In this document: positions 1 through 12,167 of the stretch, one piece after another | Numbering within the stretch: position 1 is the first letter of the stretch | How the letters are laid out: every line of letters starts with the position of its first letter | From: Macrosoma leucophasiata | Taxonomy: Eukaryota; Arthropoda; Insecta; Lepidoptera; Hedylidae | Direction: 5' to 3' | Assembly (NCBI GenBank): GCA_036365455.1 | Contig: JAWQUS010000008.1 | Span: 21,807,501 to 21,871,500 of the forward strand | DNA length: 64,000 bases | Position numbers and translations under genes: made by a program | The notes under the pieces: model-generated | What the model was told of the DNA's origin: nothing | Database searches by the model: none | The model's input: the letters and a program-made list of their open reading frames with translations, nothing else

Positions 1-34
1 TTCTGGATATTTTAAATTCGTCTTTAAATTTTAG

Positions 35-176
35 GGAGACCCGCGTAAACATGGCTGACATTGAACGTATTGCTATGGTGCTGTCCAAGAGCAGCAAAAC
101 TGTTGCTGATTGGAAACTCAAGTTTCCAGTGCTGCAGGAGTCCATGAAGATTAAATTGGCCGCTGAAATGGAAAAG
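35..176 (+). CDS. SRCIN1-like gene, internal exon a
   Basis: The acceptor is ...aaattttag at 34 and the donor gtacat begins at 177. One base completes a split codon, then 47 codons read ETRVNMADIERIAMVLSKSS and on to AAEMEK. The helical, lysine- and glutamate-rich composition fits the family's conserved coiled-coil block. Confidence 0.85.
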
Positions 177-3100
177 GTACATTTCCAATCAAAAACTAAC
201 CAGAGGACAAACATAATAATATAATAATGGCAACCTTTGTACTGGGGAAGACGTAAGGGGAGAGACTCATGCCCAACAGTGGGACCTTTCTATTTCTATT
301 ATATTCTATTCTTACTCCACCACGCTGCTCCAATACGGTTTGGAGGAGATATGGGTTAGTCGCCAACCCGCTTTCGGATTTTTACAAACCAATAAGGCCT
401 CCTAACAAGGTTTAACGACTGCTATCTGTTGATTGCAACCGGGATTGATGGCGAGCGCTTCACTAGAGGACAAACGTGGCGGAATTTCAAAACTGCGAGT
501 ACCTGGAATATCCCTCTCATCTATGCGCTTACAAACACTATTTTTGTCCCTTTACATCCCACAAAAAATTCGTCTTCCGTGTAGTTGATAACACAGGACT
601 TCATAGACTTGAAAATCCACGCTTGTATTTATGCTTGTAGATACATTAAGTATGTATGTATCTTCACGCCAGGTCCCTAACGGGGTAGGCAGAGAGTGTA
701 GAGCGCCAGACATCCCGGTTCTGACAAACCTCTCGTGCCTCGTCTACCTTCATCATTCTCTTCATACATGCACGCCGATTCCTAAGACTTTTGACCCCAC
801 CATCAGACAGAACTCGACCTATTTGGTCATGGTAGGTCAGCCTTGGTCTTCCTGGGCCTCTGCAACCATCCACATTCGCATTTTATATCTGTTTAGTCAT
901 TCGCTCATTCGACATTTTTTCGAATTCGATGGTTCGGGCATATACCCAAACCATCGTGGTACACCCGAACTACAATGGTGAGTGATCTGCTGAACTGTTT
1001 GATCAGTTATCACTGTCTCCTTTCTTACATTGCACTACCTACCGAAAATAATGGTTCCACATGAACCTTCTAGGCTGATTAGTCTGTGACATGAACAGAC
1101 TAATCAGCCTGGAAGGTTCAAGCCTTAATCACTCTAATATACGTGCTCAATGCTAATTCGTGTATTCATTCTAGTTCTTAACATGCTAATTGTGGAATGT
1201 TCTCTCTGAAATATTCCTTCGGCGTTACAATATGGTGTTCTTAAATCTGGTGTCAAAAGAAACCTTCATTACAAACAGCGCTTTGGCCATCGCCCCTGAT
1301 GTGATAATGTTAAAAGGCAACGGTCACCACAATCTATCAGGAGGCCCATTTTTCTGATGTGTTTTGACATTTAAAAAAAAAACTTAAAATCGTTTGAATT
1401 TTTCCGATTCCGCCACGTTTGTTGAACTCTTTTAAATAAATCTAACACACAGACATATCTCAGTCCCAGGATATAGAATGAAGATCCCAATAGTATAAAA
1501 AACGTGATCTTTAGATCGTTTCAAGGTCTGAGATCTGTCTATTAATCTTCTTGGTTGGCCACGTTTTGCATGGTTTTGAGATATGATTTCGTTCACCACA
1601 TTGTTCTTCTAAATTGAATATTCTAAATTATAGGTGGTCCGCAAGGAAAAAATGCTGGAAGAAGAACCGGAACGACTTGAGTTGGCTTTGCGCCGTTGCA
1701 AAAAGTTAACTGGGACTCTTGTAACTTTAAAACGGTAAATTAAAATGCATTTCCGTCCAAAATAAAATAAAAGTTGAGTAAAAAAATGAGGCATTATAAT
1801 ACTCTGCGCTTTAATTTAATGATTTGATAAGAGATTTATTTTAGACCAGTTTATTTTCTTTTCTGAAAATGAACTTAGACTTGCTACGTTAATTCGGTAC
1901 TAGCAAATTTCAGAATGGTGAACTAAATTTGTTTAACTTTCTCACTGCTATTACAAGAGGGACTCGGGTTTGATCCCCGGATCGGAAAATAAGTAGTTTG
2001 CAAAATTTTCTAAAGACAAAAGAAGTACAGTATCAACTCTGGAATTTGGTGATATGCTCGTTAAATACCAATAGGCCTAGGTGTACGAGCCAGTATTGCT
2101 CATACAGAATTTTAATGTTAATTACCTAATTAAGCCAGTCGTAACTTGATAACATAACATAACATACGCGAGTCATTGATTTTCACAACAAAAAGTGGGA
2201 CTCAATAAATATTCTACTATAACCTTTTAACGTTGGTTTACTTGGTGTAAGTCCTAACAACTTAACCTACAACCGAGGGTACTGTCTACGGCAGAAATCC
2301 CAACGAATCCCATAAGCGTTTTTTGGTCCTTCGAGCCGGATAATAATATAACAAGGGCTTTCATCATTGCTTTATACATTTGGCCACCTTCGAGGACATA
2401 TAGGCGTTAAGTAAACTTTGATGTGGCCACAGGCTGGCCTGTGTGCAAGAACAGCGCCTGCCCATCACGGATGGCCGTCCCATCTCGCCCAGTTCGTCTC
2501 AAAGCTCATCCTTCGCTGGACCATCCTCAGAGGAATTCACCTCTGACAACACTTGCCTCTTAAATCAACCCCATAACAAGGTAATGAATGAACACATTGT
2601 CATACCATTAACATTCCCATTTCATAACTAACTAATAATCAAGATTATTGTAACAATGTGTAATATTACATTATTACATTCAACGACAGCTCAATTTTTA
2701 AAAGTAATTGCACTAAACCTAATTTTTTAAATGCTTACGAGTACATTCGACCTGTCGCTGACTGTTCATTAATAGATATTATATGGAAATTTAGTTTATA
2801 AGACATAAAATACTTTTTATACCTAAATGTTTATTTGCAGAATAATTTTGCAGATGATCTCATTTGGTTTATCGATATCCAGATATTTTAAGATATCCAG
2901 ATATTGAGTCAATATAAGTTCACTTAACAATTGCAGGTTTGCCAAAAGTTTAAAATTTGCATTTTTTTCCGGCACTTCGTTTTATTTGCGGAGTGGTCGT
3001 ACATGACTAATTTACGTTTTTATTTGCTCTCGGAACGTCCCATACCTAGTTGCTTATTCGTTAGTGTGATGACCTCTGGTAGATTTGCTTCTGTTATATT

Positions 3101-6100
3101 TTTTCAGCATGCGCCCCATTTATTTCTCTCAAATACTCAACTAAGAGCCCTGATATTTTTTTGAGCTGAGCCCTTTCGTCCTAACATTATTTATAAATTG
3201 TAGTAAAATTAAAATGCTTATTTATTTTAGTTTCTATTCCTATTTACGTACAATCTCGATGTATCCCTTCCTATAGCTACTTAGGTTGCGGAATGACCTA
3301 TCATATTCTTTGTATTGTACCTACTCATTCTATGTATTCTGACTTATTATCAATTCGGCCTCAAAATTTTATACTCGAATGATAACACTCGACTCGTCAC
3401 GCTTTGACGTTTGAAACGAAATTGGCATGTTCAAAATTATATAACTTCTGTTGACTGGTCACACTCTGTCATAAAATTGCGTCTTCGATCATGGAATTAT
3501 AATTTTAGACATGGTAGGTAATTTATAAAGTGATTCAATAGTGATTCAATATCGATATCACTAAGTATGTAACTTATTTCGAAGCCTTATTTTTAAACTA
3601 TTTTAGTATTGAAAACAAATAATATTCACTGCGTTTACAATATTCTTATGTCCTCTTATGGCAAAAGCTCCAAATGAACTGAAACGATACCTATAATCAT
3701 AAAGAGACACAAGACAAGAAAAGAAAAGAAAATAATGCGGAGTATATCTTTGTACATAACAAAGTGATTATAAGGCAAAAGGCAAAAGCTCCAAATGAAC
3801 TGAAACGATACCTATAATCATAAAGACACACAAGACAAGAAAATAATGCGGAGTATATCTTTGTACATAAAAAAGTGATCTTAACAGCCGCCTTTGATCG
3901 TTGAATGACAGTGATGACAGTATTATTATAGCTATGACAGAAGGTAGATACCTAATTATGTAGATTCTGTTGTATTGACCCTTACGGGGCAGGCAGTAGT
4001 ACAAACCTATTTATTGGAAGTTTTTGTTATAAAGCCGTTATTGATTAGCATTTAAGACGAATGGAAGTACCTTGACAAACCTATTCAAGGTTTTATGGTG
4101 CTTTTTGTTTTACACTGTATGTACTCTTTATATTGAAATAAATAAATAAAAAAATAAAATAAGAGTAAAATCATTACGACAGAGTGTGACATTCAGACAC
4201 CAAAACAGAATACAATTAAATTCGAAATTATTTTGCACAAATTATATCTACCCCGCAACCAATGCACTATCCATACTGTTGCATACTTCCTTGCTTCAGG
4301 AAAACAATGCCAATTTTAATTAACTAAACATATATGGAGCAGGGATGTTACGAATATTCGTTTTCGCGTTCACATCACTGTAAACATTCTCATTAATATT
4401 CGCATCTGACGATGCAAATGTTTTTGCGAATGTGAATGTTGAGATGCGACACAATTAAATTGATATTGAAACTCAAGTGTATCTAATAGATGCTATTAAT
4501 GAGGACTCCTCGGATTGGTAGAAGACGAGGATGAAAAAGAAATCGTCATAAACTTGTTCACAATTACGTAAAATGAATTAAAAAACCGCTAGATCGCTAT
4601 TTATTTTGATAAACAATGGTGTTGCTGCTGCTACCAGAAGACAATCACGTGATTTTAAGGGAGAGCCCTTTAAAAATTCATAACTAAATTAATTTATCAT
4701 ATTTGTCGTTTGAATACCTTTGCTAAAGTTTCCCATTTGCAACATTTTATGGTAATTTCATTCTTTAATGGTAACGGTGAATGTCAAAAATCCGTAACAT
4801 CCCTAATGTGTAGCAATGAGCCATTGGATCAACTACATATTATGTTGAATACTAATTGTAACAATTGACTACATTTAGTTTTATGTCCGACTAGTGCAAT
4901 AAGTAATGAGAACCGATGTTAATCTATATTATTATGTTGTAGCTTCTGGTATTTTGTTTCAATTATTCTTCTACATATAATGCCAATTGAGCAAATAGAA
5001 TATTGTAATATTGTGGGGTACATCCAGTATGACGTTTTTATTGCGTGGTCATGAACATGGTCTAGGTCATGGATAGCCTTGGGATGTTTCAAGTTCATGC
5101 CATTGATAATTGAGCTCTGTGTAAAGTTTTATGTTAATGGTGGTCTTTTTTCCGTGATGGGACCGGTCAGTTCGCGTGGAGAAACAGCCAATACTTCAGA
5201 GAAGCTATTGTTATTACCGAGTAATAAATCTCTTCGTTTATATATCCGTTATTTAATGGCTCCGTTTAAATTATTTATTTGTATATTTTTCATCCCACAG
5301 TTGTATTTTCTTTACTTTTTTAATGGTATATTTCTTTTAAATATTCTTTCATTATAGTTTTATTCTCTTTATGTACCTTTTTATCTTTGATTAACACGAA
5401 TTTGCTATTTTATGTAGGCATGTTGGTGCACAATACATAAAATGCTTTTGGAAATACATTTTTATAGATCGTATATATTATATACATATTTTATATGAAC
5501 CTGAAATGATTTGATAACCCCTTTAAGCTTGAATATTTTTTACATTCAAAATACTTATAGAATTTTTGCCTACTCCTTACAGTCTCCAAATTAGACGAAT
5601 AGGTACGCATGCTTTCATATATTATTATTATTAAATTTGCGATAAAACGTAATGTGTACGCATTGAAAGCGGATGCACATTGATGAGACATTACATCCCG
5701 AGTCAATGAGATATATGAAGGAAATATAAATAGAATGTGTCAGCGCACCGCGTATCTACAAAATTGTCATAGTGTGCCCCCGCTCCAGGGCACTTTGGAA
5801 ACTATATATTATTTGAAAGTATTGCCTAATCTAAATAATTCAAACAAAAATCTGAAATCCTGAATAAGTTAACAATTATCACAGCCACTTGTTTCCAGAC
5901 AGCTCATTATGCAGTCGCCATTAAGAGGCGAGTCTTTAACCCAACTTTCAAATTAAAATGTTTACAACGTAGTGTACCAGACGAGCCATTATATTGGAAT
6001 CTATGAACACGAAAGTTGAAAGTTGTTCAGTAAGGTGCGACGAAACAGGCACGAGGGTTCAAAATATCTCATCAAAACTATTTCGTTGATGCTGTTTTAA

Positions 6101-9100
6101 TATTTTAATGTGATGGATAATATGTTTTATTATGTTATGTTTTTTGATACCATCCCATCCTGCCTGTTGCGTAACCGGATGAATTTCAAAAGTTAAGAAT
6201 GATTTCTCTATATCATGCAGAAACATATCAACAGAAAAAATCTCATTAGTGTCAACAATTTAATCCTCAAATAAAGTAAATATTCAAAATTCAGGTAGTC
6301 TTGTTGAATTGATTGCTTATTTATGCTAATTTAGATACTGATGAGAAATGACATTTTCGTTTCTTGGATGTTCGTTCTTAACTTGATGTTCATCCATGTC
6401 TTTTAGTGCTAGGTAGTGTAGAATTATAGACATGTATGTAGGCGTACATCAATGTTGTGGTGAACGGCGTTTTAGCACGCGTTGCATGGAGTTGTGGTTG
6501 TTTGAACTAGATTGTCTAATTTTTGCATATATGTCATTTTTATTCTTTCTTGTTTGTCAGCTTAGGAGCAGGTAACAACTGGCACGTACTCATTTTATGT
6601 ACTGTATCTTCTGTTTTTAATAGCGTAGGTATCACTAATGATTTAGGTTTACACAGAGTAAAAGATGAAATATCCTTTTTACGTCAGATTACTAAATATA
6701 CTAAAATAATACAATAGTTAAATAAGTATAAACATATAAGAGGTCATCATCAAATTTGATAATATGCTACTGACGTTCAACTCTAACTATTTATCATAAC
6801 TAAGCTACGATGGCAAATCATCAAGGAGTAATTTAGCCAACGATTTGTTTGATTGATGAATATTTGGCAGCTTCATGTATAAACCGCAATGTTTTCCTTC
6901 TATTTCACTGAAGGCCTTTATGACTACATCGAGGCTAAGACTTAGTTTATGAATCGAATTTTTTGCTTAATTATTTTCTCATTGACTTCAATACGGAAGT
7001 ATAACTATGAGAATGTTCTTTGTAAACAGGATTACTTTCTATTCGTGTTATCATTAGTATCTTAACTAATGTGGATCGTTACCTTTATATGTAGGTACCA
7101 TGGCAAACCTTATTGCACTTAGTTAATTTAAATATTATTTGATAATACATAATGGATACGTTTATTGTTGTGATTTGTGATTTGTAGCTCGTACACCAGT
7201 TTTGTAATAACCACTGTAAGTTTTAATAACATAATTATAATGCATTGCAATGTGTTCGTCGCGTAATCGCTATTAACTTAAAACACAACTATTTTATATT
7301 CATTTTTAATAATTCACATAAAAATTAAGACTTGGCAGTTTTATTGCGAACAATTGTCGTTCGAAAGCCAATTCTAATGACGCGTGATTACATAACGGAT
7401 ATCAGTTATTATTAGATTTGTAATTATCTCAAACTTTCTCTAATAAATGTTTTCTTTCTTCTTTCTCTAATTTATTATATGTCAAGATTATTTTTATGTC
7501 TAGTCGAATATAAGTAATTCACTTCAAGTAAACTGAATATGAATCTGCGTCCATTAGCCACGATGCGCGGCGCACCGATTCTAAAATTGAAACGGAATAC
7601 GATACGGACGCATTTCAATAGCATTGACTCACTGTGCAACATCGATCATAACACGCATGTATTAATTGTGGTGTTTCGCTTTATGATAGTTAGTGCATCT
7701 TGCCGTTTTTATTCTGTTGCAGCACGTTGTCCATAGCCGAAGCAGCTCACACACTAGAACAGGGACACAATGAGATCCCCGCTCATCCTCGATCTCCTGG
7801 TACTTCTTCATCCGTCTCTCAGCCATCTTCCACTTCATATTTATTCATAAGAACTGAAATCTTACGACTGTGCCGCACAGCTGTGCCACGCGGCTAAACA
7901 CATATTATACTTTGACTTATTTTAATTTTGATGTCTTCTACACTCCTCACTTATACATTTTGACGCATCACAAAACATTCGTGGACATCTAACATCCCTG
8001 TCGGACCCCGATTCCCTTATTTTGTTTAATCTGTTCAATCGATACGCGTTTAATGACTAATCCTTGCATCTGCACCACAGTTGACATTTTTTCTAAATTT
8101 TCTACTCGCTTCCAAAGTAGGTATAACAATCGTAACAATATGAAATTTTTTTCAGTTACTGAGCACTTTTGAAAGAGATACCTATAAGTAATATATAATT
8201 TTATATATCTTGTAGATCGCCAATCACTGAAGCTTTTAGTTATTTGAATCGTGACATCACTCCGACGTAGTTTCCTTTTGTAAGTAGACCGTTGTTTAAA
8301 TTGATTGACGTTTCAATTTGTACACGTATTTAAAATTTTTGACTAATGGCAAAATCGTCACAATTGTTAAGAGTAAAGTTTTTTTGATATTCTCGTGCAT
8401 TTTATACATCACAAAAATATTTTTATTGATTTTTATTATGTCACATTTATACAAATATATTTACGTTCTACATATATATATCTCCTACGTTTATTTGTTT
8501 GCTGTAAGAGTCTGTATTTCAGTTCTATCAGTCACCAGTCACCAGGCCGCTCGGCTACACCTCCTCTCAATCGATTGTCGTCTAATAAAGCACTAGGCGC
8601 ACTGACATTCAATGAGCACGCACTTTTTGTTATTATATTTGCGTACGTACATACTTCAAGCACGTGCAATTTATTCGGCGACAAATCCGAAATTATGTCT
8701 CTATTTTACTATCTAAATGTATGTGGTGCATAAAGATTGCCCTTAAATATTGTGAATATTAATGTACTTCGTGTACTTCATTTCATATTTGAATGGTTGT
8801 CTAAATGTGTTTTTGAGATCGGTGTTTGAATCAATGTTCCAAGGGCGCGGTTGCAAACGGTAGAATCGTTCAGTAAAGAGCGAGCACGAGAGTCGAGAGT
8901 GACGCAACGAAATACATTGCAACCTCGCTTTTCTGATCCGCTCAAGATCACCGGACACTGCTAGAAGGGGGAATGGTGCGCAGGTCGTCGTCGGGCGAGG
9001 GGCACCGGGAGCGGACGGGCGGGCGGAGAACGCCCTCGACGCACTACTAGACGAGCTGCAGACTTTCGCGCAGCCGGAGCGGCGCTTCGAGGGCGGACTG

Positions 9101-9706
9101 CGGCGCCTGCACTCGTACCCCAGCGGCAGCGACACGGACGCCTCGCCACCAGTGCGCGCGCGTGGCCAGCGCCCAGCCAAGCCGCCCGTGCCTGAGCGTC
9201 ACCCCGATCTGCTAGCACTTGCGGCCCGCCGCGCTCCGCCCCCGCCGCCTCCGCGCACCTCCTCACGCTCCCCGCTCGCCTCCCCCATCTCACCCGCCTC
9301 GCCCCGATCCCCCCGCTCCCCGCGCTCACCCCGCTCGCCTCCCGACGCAGACCCCGACGACGACAAGTCCGGCGCCCGCCAGGCTCTTCTCGAGCAACGA
9401 CATCAGGAACTTCTTAAGAAGCAGAAGGCGCTCCAGGAGCAGTACGCCCGCCTCCAGATGATCCAGCGCAGTGGCTCTGCTCTGCCACCCAATGCGCAGC
9501 CTGACCTCAAAAAGACCGGCAGCGAGTCCAACCTGTTGACTAAGATGAATCTGAACCTGGCGGCCGTCGGCGTGACGGGCAGCATGACCCACCTGGCCGG
9601 TGACGGCGACCTAACAAAGGCCGACGCCGACAAATCTAATTTTCAATCTAAAACCACGGAGACCGTTCCCACCACTAGCAAAGTTTACGAGACTGATATA
9701 CTGTGA
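35..9706 (+). CDS. Coiled-coil scaffold protein of the SRCIN1 / sickle-tail family (CG32809 / AGAP005037 homologue), 3' exons
   Basis: This is the 3' part of a spliced gene that enters from the left edge. Exons at 35-176, 1634-1734, 2433-2580 and 8984-9706 have AG/GT borders and chain in phase to about 370 residues ending at a TGA. The first three encode a helical, charged stretch (NMADIERIAMVLSKSS, then RCKKLTGTLVTLKR, then LACVQEQRLP) as in insect CG32809/AGAP005037 proteins. The last exon carries an ALDALLDELQTF motif, a Ser/Pro/Arg-rich region, a short coiled coil (EQRHQELLKKQKALQEQYA) and a C-terminal YETDIL. Vertebrate relatives SRCIN1 and KIAA1217 are Src- and actin-linked scaffolds; function here is by family only. 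A fifth possible exon at 7723 does not fit the phase. The N-terminal AIP3-like part lies outside the window. Confidence 0.87.
214..465 (-). repeat. 5S-like SINE (family E), diverged copy 1
   Basis: It carries the family's landmarks: ggcaacc, ggggagagactc, cccaacagtgggac, ccaccacgctgctccaat and aaggtttaacgactgctat. It is diverged and lacks the 5S-like head. It lies in the intron after exon a. Confidence 0.75.
645..945 (-). mobile_element. LINE (family C) 3' end, 5'-truncated
   Basis: This is a near-identical copy of the 3' end of the elements at 25857 and 63536, including the tail of tatg repeats and the reading frame encoding [20 protein letters not shown] on the - strand. Similarity stops at about 918. 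A short piece of element sequence then appears in the opposite orientation, as in twin-primed insertions. Confidence 0.85.
1063..1119. repeat. Short hairpin: 25-bp arms, 7-nt loop
   Basis: Arms 1063-1087 and 1095-1119 (ctaggctgattagtctgt / acagactaatcagcctgg and flanks) are reverse complements with one mismatch around the spacer gacatga. It lies in an intron. It could be a foldback remnant or a small hairpin RNA. Confidence 0.7.
1634..1734 (+). CDS. SRCIN1-like gene, internal exon b
   Basis: The acceptor is ...aattatag and the donor gtaaat. Thirty-three codons start VVRKEKMLEEEPERLELALR and run through CKKLTGTLVTLK, followed by two bases of a split Arg codon. The phase matches the exons on either side. 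Confidence 0.88.
2433..2580 (+). CDS. SRCIN1-like gene, internal exon c
   Basis: The acceptor is ...tggccacag. The first base completes the Arg codon of the previous exon, giving KRLACVQEQRLPITDGR. A Ser-rich stretch follows, and the exon ends in NQPHNK before the donor gtaatg. It ends in phase 0, which fits direct splicing to 8984. Confidence 0.85.
3660..3884. repeat. Two-unit tandem duplication, about 105-120 bp per unit
   Basis: Units starting ggcaaaagctccaaatgaac at 3660 and 3781 match along their length. Differences include a small expansion of an aaaag run in the first unit. It looks like a local duplication inside the intron. Confidence 0.85.
4341..4804. mobile_element. TIR element (AGGGATGTTACG ends)
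   Basis: The ends agggatgttacg and cgtaacatccct are inverted repeats about 460 bp apart, enclosing AT-rich, non-coding sequence with attcg/cgaat motifs. This is consistent with a non-autonomous hAT-like MITE. I found no clear target duplication. Confidence 0.6.
7723..7897 (+). CDS. Possible alternative exon (Ser/Pro-rich), uncertain
   Basis: After a good acceptor (ttctgttgcag) one frame reads TLSIAEAAHTLEQGHNEIPA, then a Ser/Pro-rich stretch, and stops at 7897. The composition resembles the gene's low-complexity parts. The frame needs two bases from the previous exon, which exon c does not supply. It would therefore need another unseen exon, or it is an alternative 3' end, or it is not coding. 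Confidence 0.35.
8984..9706 (+). CDS. SRCIN1-like gene, terminal coding exon
   Basis: The acceptor gtgcgcag is followed in phase 0 by 240 codons and a TGA. The order is: an ALDALLDELQTF motif (about residues 17-28), LHSYPSGSDTDASPP, a proline-rich segment with an APPPPPPR run, tandem SPRSPRSPRSP repeats, a coiled coil near LLEQRHQELLKKQKALQEQ, TGSESNLLTKMNLNL and the terminal KVYETDIL. The exon is markedly GC-rich against AT-rich flanks, as often seen in Pro/Ala/Ser-coding exons. The polypyrimidine tract before this acceptor is poor, so the exact start is less sure than the frame. Confidence 0.87.
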   Translation, partial: VVVGRGAPGADGRAENALDALLDELQTFAQPERRFEGGLRRLHSYPSGSDTDASPPVRARGQRPAKPPVPERHPDLLALAARRAPPPPPPRTSSRSPLASPISPASPRSPRSPRSPRSPPDADPDDDKSGARQALLEQRHQELLKKQKALQEQYARLQMIQRSGSALPPNAQPDLKKTGSESNLLTKMNLNLAAVGVTGSMTHLAGDGDLTKADADKSNFQSKTTETVPTTSKVYETDIL

Positions 9707-11873
9707 CTGAGTTACACCTGTTCCATATCCGTGTAAATCGCTTATTTTGTATACTTGTGACGAGTTACCTTTCTTAGTTAACTTTTTTTCACTTGGACTT
9801 ATGACTTACTGCATTCTCCTTCCGATCTACTCTTTTCCTAACTCTTTCGCTTTCCCTCGTACCTATGTGACTCCTCTTGATCCGACTCATCAAATCCACC
9901 TACAAATCATGAAACCTCGCTTGTATCCCATTTAAATGATTCATATACAAACAACAAAAGGCAGGTTTACTGGAATATCGAAATAAGCTTAACGAATATC
10001 ATAATTATTCAAGATCATAAAAATACAAAAAAAAAGTAGTTCAATGTCAATCATCGATGTAGAAAAAAGTGAATTGTAGATTAAGTGATTAGATTTAAAC
10101 TTCTAAATGTGTTAAAGATCTACCTGCATCTAGAATAGTGTGCAAGCGAATTCGTAGGTACTACGCGTGAATTGACTTTTAAATTGACTGGGAGACGTAC
10201 AATCCAGGCTATTTTCATCAAATTTACTCTTTATATCACATTCATTTCTTCGCTGATCAGAAAGCAAATTCAATATTTTTGAACATCTTGCAATTATCTC
10301 TCGATGTGGGCAAATCTCTAGTCTAAAGAACATGGAAATCAGTTTAAAGCAGCTGATATTATAAATTCGTGTGTGGCAAAACCTTGACGCCTATTTGAAT
10401 TGTATTAATGGGAAAGTAATCAAAATACTGATATCGTAGTAACTATACACCGCGGTGTAAGATATTTGGAATGATATTTACACGTAAGACCTAAAATAAA
10501 TTTCCTTTGATCTGTCTACCCTTTATACTGTATATACACCGTCAACTATATGGCGCATGCCGATATCTTAAACCTTATTCCTATTTCTACTATAATGTAT
10601 TTCTATCCTTTAAGAAAGTGTAACATTAAGCGAGTGCCAAATGATAGGAACTGCTTTCAAATGTTTATTTAAGATAACTTATTGAATGTTATTGACACTA
10701 ACAGTGAAATTTATGAACCGCCCTTTGCGAACAGGCACAACGAAAAAAGATCTTTCTAATAAATTACTTTCATCTAAATCTTTTTCATTTGTAAACTATT
10801 TAATATTTTTGACGGCTGGATAGATATTTACCTATGCAATACTAAATCCCATGTGTTTAATTTTGTATTAGGTATTACCGACAGCAGAATTGTGTAAAGT
10901 TGGAGAAGCAAATATTCTGTGTTCAGAGATTTTTTGGCATTATAAGATATTAGTAATCATATTGATTTAACAAGTGTCATATTCAAAATTAAGTTAAACG
11001 AAAGACTCTATTTATATTAAACAAACAGCTGCCGTGAGTCAGTGTAAAATATTATTGTCTGTGATAAGAGAAAGTTACCTAAATAAAAGATACGTAAGAA
11101 TTGAATTCTTGTTCTTAGCATCACGGCCGATTCTCGTATATACAAATAGATAAATAATACCATTTATTTTTTACTATTTAATGAAATAAATCAATTGATC
11201 GCCACTTTTAATATAAACAGAGCCGTAGGCAAGGTGACGCACCCCTGCGCCCGCCATAGTGAAATAGTGCTGCTAACTTGGTACTCGCACGTCAAACCCG
11301 TCAGTAATATTAGCATAGTTAGGTCAAGAATGAAACTGAAACGTTTGTAGTGAAAATTGAGGTCAAAATGATCAGTGTAATGAATGTAACGAGTGATATA
11401 TTGTATAAAATTAATTTAAAATATACTTATTTTTAGACTCGAAATATATCTGCATTAGGAAATATACAGAGTCTAGACCTAGTGATTACATGTAATATTG
11501 TAATATGTATGTATAATATCGAGTAAATATTGGCGCTTAATGTTTTTGCAAGTCACAATGCACCCGTGGTGCTGTGTATGTCGGAGATATTGAATGCTAG
11601 TGCTCCTTCGACATCCCTTCAACCATTTAAAAATAAAAACTATGGCGCCCTTTCATCTGAAGAAAACGAGTAAAAAATATCAAGTTTTCTTCACCAACAC
11701 TCATCACACAAATGACTGACTACGAAACGCACTCGGGCGCACTTACACATATTTTTAACATAGGCACAAAATAACGAGCACTTAGATAATAAAAAATGAA
11801 ATATGCATATTATAACAAAAATCTGAAGACATTGAGCCCGGATATTTTGTTCAATTGTAAAGTAATGAAATAA

Positions 11874-12167
11874 CATAGAGCAACACGGGCCACCGGCGGA
11901 CCGGAGGGGAGTAGCCATAACGTTTATTACCGATGCAAAACAGTCTGTAATTTTTTGCGGGGGGGGAAATTTGTGTGACACGCACACGCTCACAACAAAA
12001 TTCGTCTATGACTAAGCTCACACCTTGACTTTAACAAAATACATAAACAATTTCACGCACACATTTAAACATTTCGGCCCACTTGGGCTTGTACTTCGAC
12101 AGAGGGCCTGCATATGGCTAACCCCTTCCGGTCCGCCGCCGCGGCCGGTGGTCTGTGTTGCTCTATG
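11874..12167 (+). mobile_element. hAT-like MITE (family B), copy 1, with exact 8-bp TSD
   Basis: It starts catagagcaacacgggccac and ends in the inverted form gttgctctatg, with GC-rich terminal repeats of about 45 bp. The 8 bases tgaaataa occur exactly on both sides (11866-11873 and 12168-12175). An 8-bp duplication with short TIRs and no coding capacity fits hAT (or P-like) MITEs. It lies in the presumed 3' UTR. Confidence 0.85.

Larger units (their letters stand above)
2581..7722. other. Long AT-rich intron of the SRCIN1-like gene
   Basis: There is no convincing exon here. It holds a tandem duplication (3660-3884), a TIR element (4341-4804) and simple AT-rich sequence. The short open frames have no family resemblance. 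The preceding intron (1735-2432) holds an isolated tRNA B-box-like fragment near 1965-1985. Confidence 0.6.

Noticed and set aside
5079..5357. 92-codon + strand frame in the long intron
   Set aside because: No family motif, no splice signals in phase with neighbours, hydrophobic AT-rich composition expected by chance.
8743..9329. Two long - strand open frames over the SRCIN1-like last exon
   Set aside because: They are antisense shadows of a GC-rich coding exon; only the + strand shows family motifs and a sensible end.
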